A stretch of 8,291 bases of DNA from JBJFGR01 sp051892875 (GTDB lineage Bacteria > Pseudomonadota > Gammaproteobacteria > Enterobacterales > Succinivibrionaceae), in assembly GCA_051892875.1 (NCBI GenBank), contig JBJFGR010000114.1:1-8291 (forward strand), read 5' to 3'. Shown here in pieces: positions 1 through 6,052 of this stretch. The position numbers and the translations under genes were made by a program. Numbering within the stretch: the stretch's first letter is position 1; every line of letters starts with the position of its first letter. The notes under the pieces were generated by a model. That model was not told the origin of the DNA, made no database searches, and worked only from the letters and a program-made list of their open reading frames with translations.

Positions 1-568
1 TTGTGTCATTCTTATATTCTCTATAAATAAGATCCCATTCATCCATTATAAATATAAATTTAGCACGTAATTTTTCATAAATTACACTTAATGCAGATAC
101 TACTGATTTATCATTTATAAAAGGATTACCTACAAATGAATCAGCAAATTCTTGAACTTGTTTTAATTCCCACATAATAGAAAATTGTATAAAATCAACA
201 ATATCTTTTATTATAGGATGATTATCATAAACAGAAATAAAATCTTCATATTTAGCTTTTATACTGTTCATATCAATATAAATAACATTATATTTATTTA
301 AATGAGTAAGAAATGAAGGATCTTGAGCTATTTTTAAATTAGCAAATAATTCTTTACTATCACAACCTTTTGAGTAGTATGCTGATAACATTTTGGCTGT
401 TATGGTTTTCCCAAAACGTCTTGGACGGGTAAAACATATATATCTTCCTTCGGAATTTATTTGCTTTATTGTTTCTGAGATATAATCTGTTTTATCAATA
501 TAAAAATTACTCTGTGTGTTAACAAATTTTGAAAAATCTTCATTACTAGGATTTAATATACTACTCAT
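1..568 (-). CDS. AAA-ATPase-like protein (PF09820/DUF1703 type), N-terminal part
   Basis: The minus strand reads open from an ATG at 568-566 to the window edge without a stop (189 codons, C-terminus missing). An AAGGA Shine-Dalgarno (575-579, minus) lies 6 nt before the ATG and decides the start. The protein begins MSSILNPSNEDFSKFV and has an early FYIDKTDYI segment. It then has RPRRFGKT, the arginine-rich Walker A variant of the AAA-ATPase-like family PF09820, and near the cut end the Walker B-like FIFIMDEWDLI. Full-length family members usually run to 500-600 residues and end in a PD-(D/E)XK-like nuclease domain (DUF1703), which would lie outside this window. The family is often multicopy in gut anaerobes and its function is not established. 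The ATPase assignment rests on visible motifs; the nuclease half is inferred from the family. The gene is divergent from the aminotransferase gene. Confidence 0.8.
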   Translation of the reverse strand, partial: MSSILNPSNEDFSKFVNTQSNFYIDKTDYISETIKQINSEGRYICFTRPRRFGKTITAKMLSAYYSKGCDSKELFANLKIAQDPSFLTHLNKYNVIYIDMNSIKAKYEDFISVYDNHPIIKDIVDFIQFSIMWELKQVQEFADSFVGNPFINDKSVVSALSVIYEKLRAKFIFIMDEWDLIYREYKNDT

Positions 569-628
569 TATTGTTCCTTAAATTTTCAGCATTAAATGAA
601 TTCTAATATTTATGTACCTATACGATAT

Positions 629-639
629 ATTTTAGCATA
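629..639 (-). promoter_or_regulatory. Candidate extended -10 promoter for the left-edge ATPase gene
   Basis: On the minus strand this reads TATGCTAAAAT, an extended -10 element (TG-N upstream of TAAAAT, hexamer at 634-629). No good -35 lies 16-18 nt upstream; a TTGTAG at 653-648 is too close. Extended -10 promoters can work without a strong -35. It would start transcription about 50-55 nt before the ATG at 568. The call rests on motif only, in an AT-rich background where such matches arise easily. Confidence 0.4.
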
Positions 640-688
640 AAAAAATTCTACAATTGATATAAAATTCTTACTGCGAGCTTTTATTATC

Positions 689-726
689 TATTGATAAGCA
701 AAGTAATATTTTACTTCATATCAATA
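689..726. repeat. Nested inverted repeat (hairpin or operator) in the divergent region
   Basis: The outer arms TATTGATA (689-696) and TATCAATA (719-726) are perfect 8-bp complements. Inside them, AAGTAA (701-706) and TTACTT (711-716) form a second perfect 6-bp stem with the loop TATT. A small overlapping palindrome, TTATC-TATT-GATAA (684-697), reuses the same TATT centre. No T tract follows on either strand, and divergent genes need no terminator here. A protein-binding operator or a structured leader is therefore more likely than a terminator. Part of this symmetry could be chance in AT-rich DNA. Confidence 0.5.
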
Positions 727-821
727 ACCATGTTAAACATATCTCAAATGTACTATTTATCTACACTATTAAATCTTACGGATATTTAACTAATTAAAAA
801 ACTAAAAAACAAAGAACAAAC

Positions 822-847
822 TTGCGTTTAATAAAATTTTCTATACT
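822..847 (+). promoter_or_regulatory. Weak candidate promoter for the aminotransferase-galE operon
   Basis: TATACT (842-847) is a one-mismatch -10 hexamer. The best upstream -35-like hexamer is TTGCGT (822-827), but the spacer is only 14 nt, below the usual 16-18. It would place the transcript start near 854 and give a 5' leader of about 45 nt before the ATG at 901. Confidence 0.3.
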
Positions 848-900
848 TGACTAATAAATGTTTAATATTAAAATTAACATATCTAGTAGAGGTAAAAAAA

Positions 901-2085
901 ATGATTAATAACAAAATGTATGAATTAGGTTCACGTCGTAGCGTAATACGTGAATTATTTGAATTCGGTAAAAAAAGAGCTTCTGAAATAGGTGCAGAAA
1001 ATGTTTTTGACTTCAGTATTGGTAATCCAAGTGTTGAAGCACCGACTGAAATTGAAAATACAGTTAAAGAATTATTAAATGAAAGACCATCAACTAAAGT
1101 TCACGGTTATTCATCTGCTCAGGGAGACCCCAAAACTCGTCAAGCAATAGCAGATAATTTAAATTCTAGATTTAATACTTCTTTTACTGCTGATAATCTA
1201 TATTTAACCTGTGGTGCCGCAGCTTCTTTAACAATATCTTTAAGAGCAATTATTGATAAGGATAATCAAAATGTTTTAGTTTTTGCACCATTTTTTACTG
1301 AATATACAGTATTTGTAGAATCTATGTGTGCAGAACTTCGTGTTGTTCCACCTTTACTACCAACTTTTGGTTTAAATTTACCAAAATTTGCAGAAATGAT
1401 AGACGAAAACACCGTTGCTGTTATTTTAAATTCACCAAATAACCCAACTGGTGTAATTTTTGGGAAAGATCAAATTAATGCCTTATCAAATATTTTAAAA
1501 GAAAAGAGTGAACTATTTGGTCACCCTATTTATATTATTTCAGATGAACCTTACCGTGAAATAGCTTATGAAAAAAAGGTTCCATTTATAACAAATTACT
1601 ATAAAAATTCATTAATTTGCTATTCATATAGTAAAGCTCTATCCCTACCTGGTGAACGTATTGGATATATTCTAGTACCTAATGACATGCCTGATTCTCA
1701 AAAAATGTATGCCGCAATTTGTGGTTCAGGACGTTCTCTTGGCTTTATTTGTGCACCTACTTTATGGCAACACGTTATCGAAAAATGTGCCCCATTAACT
1801 TCTGATTTATCTATTTACAAAAAGAATAGAGATCTCTTGTTTAACGGATTAACTGAACTTGGTTTTGAATGTGTACATCCTGATGGAGCATTTTATCTAT
1901 TTGTAAAATGTTTAGAAGATGATGCTAATAAGTTCTGCGAACGTGCAAAACAATTTAATCTTCTACTAGTTCCTAGTGATGATTTTGGTTGCCCAGGCTA
2001 TGTTCGTGTTGCATACTGCGTTTCTACAAACATGATTGAAAGATCAATGCCTTCATTCAAAAAATTAGCAGAAAGCTATAAGTAA
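901..2085 (+). CDS. Class I/II PLP-dependent aminotransferase
   Basis: This is a cytoplasmic fold-type I enzyme that moves an amino group between an amino acid and a 2-oxo acid using pyridoxal phosphate. The amino-acid substrate cannot be read from sequence. From the ATG at 901 it is 394 residues, normal for the aspartate aminotransferase superfamily. Visible landmarks are FSIGNPS (38-44), the cofactor-binding NSPNNPTG with N181 (177-184), SDEPYRE with D215, the Schiff-base lysine K245 in YSYSKALSLPGERIGY, and the substrate-carboxylate arginine R369 in GYVRVAYC. The start is chosen at 901 because AGAGGT (888-893) sits 7 nt before it. An upstream in-frame TTG at 847 has no ribosome site and lies in the promoter area. 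The sequence closely resembles aminotransferases I recall from Clostridia-like anaerobes. galE follows after 12 bp, so the two are probably one transcript; why they are paired is unclear. Confidence 0.9.
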   Translation: MINNKMYELGSRRSVIRELFEFGKKRASEIGAENVFDFSIGNPSVEAPTEIENTVKELLNERPSTKVHGYSSAQGDPKTRQAIADNLNSRFNTSFTADNLYLTCGAAASLTISLRAIIDKDNQNVLVFAPFFTEYTVFVESMCAELRVVPPLLPTFGLNLPKFAEMIDENTVAVILNSPNNPTGVIFGKDQINALSNILKEKSELFGHPIYIISDEPYREIAYEKKVPFITNYYKNSLICYSYSKALSLPGERIGYILVPNDMPDSQKMYAAICGSGRSLGFICAPTLWQHVIEKCAPLTSDLSIYKKNRDLLFNGLTELGFECVHPDGAFYLFVKCLEDDANKFCERAKQFNLLLVPSDDFGCPGYVRVAYCVSTNMIERSMPSFKKLAESYK

Positions 2086-2090
2086 GGGAG
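2084..2090 (+). promoter_or_regulatory. galE ribosome binding site overlapping the upstream stop codon
   Basis: AAGGGAG begins inside the aminotransferase stop codon (2083-2085) and lies 7 nt before the galE ATG at 2098. This tight arrangement supports coupled translation of the two genes from one mRNA. Confidence 0.75.
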
Positions 2091-2097
2091 TTTATTT

Positions 2098-3087
2098 ATG
2101 ATCTTAGTAACAGGTGGAGCTGGATATATAGGAAGCCATTGTGTAATGGCTTTACTTAAGAAAGGTGAAAAAGTTGTTATTTTTGATAATTTGTCAACTG
2201 GTCATATAGAAACAATTGAAACACTAAAAAAATTTGGCTCCTTAAAATTCTACAAGGGGGATTTAAACCACCCTGATGAATTGAATAAAGTTTTCAATGA
2301 AAATACTATTTCAGCTGTTATTCATTTTGCAGCTTTTTCACAAGTAGGTGAAAGTGTTAAAGATCCTCAAAAGTATTATATAAATAATGTTTGTGGCACT
2401 ATTAGTCTGCTACATAGCATGCTAGATCATCACGTTTCTAAGATTGTATTTTCATCAACTGCTGCAACTTATGGGGAACCTAAGTATATCCCAATTGATG
2501 AAAAACACCCTCAGGAACCAATAAACCCTTATGGTCAAACTAAATTAATGATTGAAAAAATCATGGATGATTATGATAAAGCCTATGGGTTAAAATCCGT
2601 AAGATTAAGATACTTTAATGTAGCAGGTGCTAATAGCGAATGCCACATTGGAGAAAATCATAATCCAGAAACCCATCTTATACCAAATATACTAAAATCT
2701 ACTTTTAGTGGTGGAAAAGAATTTCAAATGTTTGGAACTGACTACAATACAAAAGACGGTACTTGTGTAAGAGATTATATTAATGTGGAAGATTTAGCTG
2801 ATGCTCATCTTTTAGCATTAAATTATCTCAATAAAGGTGGTAATACCAACTTTTTTAATCTAGGTACAAATAGTGGTGATACTGTTAAAGAGGTATTTCA
2901 AACTTGTAAAAAGGTTACAAATAAAGAAATCATAGTAAAAGAAATGCCAAGAAGATCCGGAGATCCTGCATCTTTAGTAGCAAACAACCAAAAAGCTAAA
3001 GACATTCTTGATTGGTTACCTTCCAAAACTTTAGAAGAAAGCATTACTACTGCTTATGCTTGGGAAAAAAAGTTACATCAAAATTAG
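2098..3087 (+). CDS. galE: UDP-glucose 4-epimerase
   Basis: This enzyme interconverts UDP-glucose and UDP-galactose with tightly bound NAD, in the Leloir pathway and in supply of UDP-galactose for surface polysaccharides. At 329 residues it is near the 338 of E. coli GalE. It is an extended short-chain dehydrogenase. The N-terminal Rossmann motif is TGGAGYIGSH (5-14), followed by FDNLSTG (29-35) and a VIHFAAFSQVGES region (74-86). The catalytic set is T121 in FSSTAATYG, where E. coli has S124 (Thr is common here), and Y145/K149 in NPYGQTK. LRYFNVAGA and DGTCVRDYINVEDLADAH are further GalE hallmarks. It is the second gene after the aminotransferase, and a terminator follows at 3101. No galT or galK is visible, so a role in making nucleotide sugars is at least as likely as galactose catabolism. 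Confidence 0.95.
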   Translation: MILVTGGAGYIGSHCVMALLKKGEKVVIFDNLSTGHIETIETLKKFGSLKFYKGDLNHPDELNKVFNENTISAVIHFAAFSQVGESVKDPQKYYINNVCGTISLLHSMLDHHVSKIVFSSTAATYGEPKYIPIDEKHPQEPINPYGQTKLMIEKIMDDYDKAYGLKSVRLRYFNVAGANSECHIGENHNPETHLIPNILKSTFSGGKEFQMFGTDYNTKDGTCVRDYINVEDLADAHLLALNYLNKGGNTNFFNLGTNSGDTVKEVFQTCKKVTNKEIIVKEMPRRSGDPASLVANNQKAKDILDWLPSKTLEESITTAYAWEKKLHQN

Positions 3088-3100
3088 TTAATTTTTCAAT

Positions 3101-3132
3101 AAGTGCTAAAATTCTCTATTAGCACTTTCTTT
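3101..3132 (+). terminator. Rho-independent terminator after galE
   Basis: AAGTGCTAA (3101-3109) and TTAGCACTT (3119-3127) form a perfect 9-bp stem with a 9-nt loop, followed by a T-rich run (TTTCTTT, ending at 3132). It begins 13 nt after the galE stop, so it closes the aminotransferase-galE operon and makes modF a separate transcription unit. Confidence 0.85.
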
Positions 3133-3155
3133 ATACAAAACAAAAAGTTTATAAT
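3127..3155 (+). promoter_or_regulatory. Candidate modF promoter
   Basis: TATAAT (3150-3155) is a perfect -10 hexamer. The -35 position at 17-nt spacing is TTCTTT (3127-3132), a poor match that overlaps the terminator T tract. Transcription would start near 3162 and leave a leader of about 40 nt. I see no recognisable ModE-type palindrome here. Confidence 0.5.
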
Positions 3156-3200
3156 AGATCACAAATTTTTACATACAATTATCAATTGGAGAATTTAACC

Positions 3201-4658
3201 ATGTACGTATGGAAAGATTGTACATTTACAACCAAAGATCATAAAGTTAATTTCAACATAAAAAATTTAGAACTAGATAATCACTGTTTCGCAACATTTG
3301 TAGGGACAAATGGTAGTGGAAAAACTTTATTTGCTCAAGCACTTGCAAATGAACTCATTTTAAAAACAGGAAAAACCCCTGAAAATACCAATGTAGCGTT
3401 GGTATCTTTTGAAAAGCAACTTGCTTTAATAGAAGAAGATTTTAATAGAAGAAATTCCGATGACGAAAACGATATAATTGGATTTACTCCTATTGAGATG
3501 TTCCATAAAATAACAACAGATGATAACTTAATTAATTCGTTATGCGATAAATTAAATTTTTTATATGCTAAAGAACGTTCTTATCATTTACTATCAAGTG
3601 GTGAAGGCAGAAAAACATTAATTATTGAATCTTTATTAAAAAAACCAGATTTATTAATTTTAGATGCACCATTTGATGGTTTAGACATCCAAGCACGCCA
3701 GGATTTACAACAACTTCTAGAAAGTATCTATGAAGATAATACCTCTATAATTGTTATTGTAAATCGTTTTGACGAAATATCTAAACTAAGCCAAAATCTT
3801 GGATTAATAATGGACAAAGAACTAGTAAAATTTGGGCAGATTGATCAAATTTTAAATGATAGTGCTGTTCACCAATTAACCCATTACGAGCATCTTCCAA
3901 AGATAATTACTTTACCGAAAGTACCTTCTGATTGTGTGGACTCAGTAGATAGAGATCAGCCTATAGTAATAATGAAGGATGTGACAATCCAATATGGAGA
4001 TCATGTTGTAATAAACAAATTAAATTGGACTATTAATCCTTATGAAAATTGGCAAATCTGTGGCCCTAATGGTTGTGGTAAATCTACCTTATTATCATTA
4101 ATAACTGGTGATAACCCTCAAAGTTACTGTAATGATTTAACTTTATTTGGAATTAAAAGAGGCAGTGGTGAAAGCATTTGGGATATTAAAAAGCATATCG
4201 GTTATGTTAGTCCAGCTTTTCATTTAGATTATCGTGTCGGTTGTTCTATTCTAAATGTTATTTTATCAGGATATTTTGATACTATAGGACTATACGAACA
4301 ACCAGGTGATGAAAAAATTTCACTTGCTTTAGAATGGTTAAATATTTTAGGTTTAAAAGAACAAGCTCAAACAAGTTTTAAATCCTTGTCCTTTGGTCAA
4401 CAAAGATTATTGTTAATTATCAGAGCTTTAGTTAAACAACCTCCTCTACTAATTCTAGATGAACCTTTGCAAGGTTTAGATGGTTTAAGTCGAGAACTTG
4501 TTAAACGTTTTGTTGAATTTATGATGAAAAATGGTAATACTCAAATCTTATTTGTTTCGCATCATCTAGAAGATTCACCTAGAGGTATTAACCACATTTT
4601 AAATTTTAAAGAAAATGGTACTAGAACTTTTGATATAGAACTGATTAATAAAAAATAA
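3201..4658 (+). CDS. modF: ModF-type tandem ABC ATPase (molybdate/photorepair protein)
   Basis: This is a soluble protein of two fused ABC nucleotide-binding domains and no membrane segment, 485 residues against 490 in E. coli ModF. E. coli ModF is encoded in the modEF operon; its exact job is unsettled. The first domain has Walker A GTNGSGKT (35-42), the signature LLSSGEGRK and a Walker B region LLILDAPFDGLD. The second has GPNGCGKST, SLSFGQQR, LLILDEPLQGLD and an FVSHH switch. Stretches such as DLTLFG, RGSGESIWDIKKHIGYVS and LDYRV match my recall of the E. coli protein almost word for word. The start is ATG 3201, because GGAGA (3188-3192) lies 8 nt upstream; an in-frame TTG at 3186 precedes that site. 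In domain 1 the catalytic Walker B glutamate is alanine (A156). galE lies upstream, and the 3' end merges into a heptamer repeat. Confidence 0.9.
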   Translation: MYVWKDCTFTTKDHKVNFNIKNLELDNHCFATFVGTNGSGKTLFAQALANELILKTGKTPENTNVALVSFEKQLALIEEDFNRRNSDDENDIIGFTPIEMFHKITTDDNLINSLCDKLNFLYAKERSYHLLSSGEGRKTLIIESLLKKPDLLILDAPFDGLDIQARQDLQQLLESIYEDNTSIIVIVNRFDEISKLSQNLGLIMDKELVKFGQIDQILNDSAVHQLTHYEHLPKIITLPKVPSDCVDSVDRDQPIVIMKDVTIQYGDHVVINKLNWTINPYENWQICGPNGCGKSTLLSLITGDNPQSYCNDLTLFGIKRGSGESIWDIKKHIGYVSPAFHLDYRVGCSILNVILSGYFDTIGLYEQPGDEKISLALEWLNILGLKEQAQTSFKSLSFGQQRLLLIIRALVKQPPLLILDEPLQGLDGLSRELVKRFVEFMMKNGNTQILFVSHHLEDSPRGINHILNFKENGTRTFDIELINKK

Positions 4659-4703
4659 AAAATAAAAAATAAAAAATAAAAAATAAAAAATAAAAAATAA
4701 AAA
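4649..4703. repeat. Perfect heptamer tandem repeat (TAAAAAA), about 8 copies
   Basis: T residues fall at 4649, 4656, 4663, 4670, 4677, 4684, 4691 and 4698, an exact 7-bp period with only A between them. This gives seven full units plus a six-base partial one, ended by G at 4704. The repeat begins within the last sense codons of modF and supplies its stop codon (4656-4658). Copy-number change would leave ModF intact but would alter the spacing to the downstream operon. The A-tracts recur every 7 bp, not every 10-11, so they would not add up to a smooth bend. Confidence 0.95.
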
Positions 4704-4783
4704 GTTAAAAGTCTCTTTGTGCATACCTGTTAGTTGGAATTTAGGGTAGATTTTTTGGTTGAAAGTAGATGATTTTGGTTATA

Positions 4784-4798
4784 AACGCGATTTGCGTT
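4784..4798. promoter_or_regulatory. Inverted repeat overlapping the -35 of the ATPase/TOPRIM operon
   Basis: AACGC (4784-4788) and GCGTT (4794-4798) are perfect 5-bp inverted arms around GATTT. The site stands out as GC-rich inside AT-rich flanks, and its right arm shares two bases with the candidate -35 box. It is a possible operator for a repressor or for autoregulation. The arms are short, so chance is a real alternative. Confidence 0.35.
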
Positions 4799-4825
4799 GA
4801 TAATTGTATCCTAAAGTGGTATTCT
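4797..4825 (+). promoter_or_regulatory. Candidate promoter of the ATPase/TOPRIM operon
   Basis: TTGATA (4797-4802, one mismatch to consensus) and TATTCT (4820-4825, two mismatches) are separated by exactly 17 nt. Transcription would start near 4832, about 50 nt before the ATG at 4884. No terminator is visible between modF and this point, so read-through from modF is also possible. Confidence 0.55.
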
Positions 4826-4883
4826 TTATTATACATCAATACTAAGTATGAGTTATCTGTTTTTAACAATAAAGGAAAAACTA

Positions 4884-6047
4884 ATGAAACTGTTGAAGAT
4901 AGTAGTTGACGGCTTGCCTCTTTTTAAAGAAAAAATTGATATATGCTTTTTCGCACAACAAAGGGTATCGGAAGAGCAGAGAGATTATCTATATCCTCTT
5001 TTTTCAACAGTTTTTCTTAATACAACAAATGTTTTTGCAGGAATTAATGCGTCTGGTAAAACATCTACATTAAAGGTAATTCTTTTGGCTCTGCAGCTAC
5101 TTTTAAATAGGCCAATTAATGATATACGTGAAAAAGATATATTAGGACAGTCTGATAATGTCATGTTTATTATATTTTTTTATTCAGAAAGTACAGCAGA
5201 AATTTGTAAATTAGAGACGAATATTGCATTCAAGAAAATGGGTAGCGAAAGTCCAATTTATAGGATCGTATCAGAAAGATTATGGGGTAAAAAGGCAACT
5301 AAAATTACTGCTCGTACCCATCTGCTAGATTTTGGTGATGCGGAACTATTGATTGAAAGAAATAATCAAGAAAAATTTTTGGCCGAAGATATAAGTATCA
5401 TTATTGCAAGAAACAAAGAAATCAACGATATCCCCGAAGTTATAAGTCTTTTAGATTTTACAAACATTAACGTATTACCATTCAAAGGGAAAATCCCGCT
5501 TGAAATAATTGCATATCTTGATCCTTCAATTGAGTATTTAATTTTTGAAAAAGATGAAAGACATTCTATTCATTTAAAGTTTAAAGGGGAAAATGAATTA
5601 GTACTGTTTAATTCTATAGAGTTGAATAAATATCTATCGTCTGGCACCATTAGAGGTATATTTATATTTACTTTGGCTTTGGATATTCTCCAGAAAGGTG
5701 GCTACATTCTGGTAGATGAGCTTGAAAATCATTTCAATAAAGAGATCATTTGCACCATCATTAGATTTTTCAAAAGTTATAAATTAAATAAAAATGGAGG
5801 AACTTTAGTATACTCAACACATTATCCTGAACTTCTGGATGAAAATGACAGAAATGATAATATATTTATAACTAAAAATCATGGTGGTATAACTGTTGAA
5901 AATTTACGTGATCTTTTGAAAAGAAACGATTTAAAAAAGAGTGATGTTTATCAAAGCGGAATCCTAACAGGTACAGCCCCTTCATATAATGCATATATTG
6001 AGTTGAAGAGAAAATTTGAATCTTCCATTATTCCAATTAAGGAGTAA
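4884..6047 (+). CDS. AAA family (ABC-type, OLD/RloA/AriA-like) ATPase of a putative defence pair
   Basis: This is a predicted cytoplasmic 387-residue ATPase with no membrane segment. Walker A is GINASGKT (53-60). A long, poorly conserved middle (about 90-240) separates it from an ABC-like signature LSSGTIRG (251-258). Walker B is YILVDELENHF (D278, E279), and a switch histidine lies in YSTHYPEL (H313). The C-terminal TGTAPSYNAYIELKR is typical of this clade. A signature split far from Walker A, as in SMC/Rad50, is characteristic of the AAA15/AAA21 ATPases found in OLD, RloA, AbiL and PARIS AriA. The start is taken at 4884 because AAAGGA (4871-4876) sits 7 nt before it; an in-frame ATG at 4848 has no ribosome site. 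The stop overlaps an ATG of the next gene and the Shine-Dalgarno for that gene lies in its last codons, so the two are translationally coupled. It probably senses a trigger and controls the TOPRIM partner. Confidence 0.85.
   Translation: MKLLKIVVDGLPLFKEKIDICFFAQQRVSEEQRDYLYPLFSTVFLNTTNVFAGINASGKTSTLKVILLALQLLLNRPINDIREKDILGQSDNVMFIIFFYSESTAEICKLETNIAFKKMGSESPIYRIVSERLWGKKATKITARTHLLDFGDAELLIERNNQEKFLAEDISIIIARNKEINDIPEVISLLDFTNINVLPFKGKIPLEIIAYLDPSIEYLIFEKDERHSIHLKFKGENELVLFNSIELNKYLSSGTIRGIFIFTLALDILQKGGYILVDELENHFNKEIICTIIRFFKSYKLNKNGGTLVYSTHYPELLDENDRNDNIFITKNHGGITVENLRDLLKRNDLKKSDVYQSGILTGTAPSYNAYIELKRKFESSIIPIKE
6039..6044 (+). promoter_or_regulatory. Ribosome binding site that decides the TOPRIM gene start
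   Basis: AAGGAG is a perfect Shine-Dalgarno inside the end of the ATPase gene. It is only 2 nt before the ATG at 6047 but 8 nt before the ATG at 6053. The second spacing is normal, so 6053 is the likelier start. Confidence 0.7.
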
Positions 6048-6052
6048 TGGAA

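Larger units (their letters stand above)
569..900. other. Divergent intergenic region
   Basis: This 332-bp region without a gene lies between the left-edge ATPase gene (minus) and the aminotransferase gene (plus). It carries the candidate promoters for both and a nested inverted repeat at 689-726. I see no tRNA, no small ORF with a convincing ribosome site, and no riboswitch-like architecture. The part 730-820 is featureless AT-rich sequence. Confidence 0.6.

Noticed and set aside
847..900. Upstream TTG start adding 18 residues to the aminotransferase
   Set aside because: There is no ribosome site before 847, the extension overlaps promoter-like sequence, and the ATG at 901 has AGAGGT at good spacing and gives the family's usual N-terminus.
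3186..3200. TTG start for ModF five codons upstream
   Set aside because: The TTG precedes and abuts the GGAGA ribosome site of the ATG at 3201, so translation from there is unlikely.
4649..4703. Heptamer repeat considered as a CRISPR array
   Set aside because: The units are 7 bp, contiguous and without spacers, so it is a simple tandem repeat.
4848..4883. Earlier ATG for the ATPase adding 12 residues
   Set aside because: No Shine-Dalgarno precedes it, whereas AAAGGA is well placed before 4884. It is also very close to the predicted transcript start.
4769..4909. A 46-codon ORF spanning the promoter region and the ATPase start
   Set aside because: It has no convincing ribosome site, overlaps the promoter and the real gene in another frame, and its translation shows no recognisable motif.
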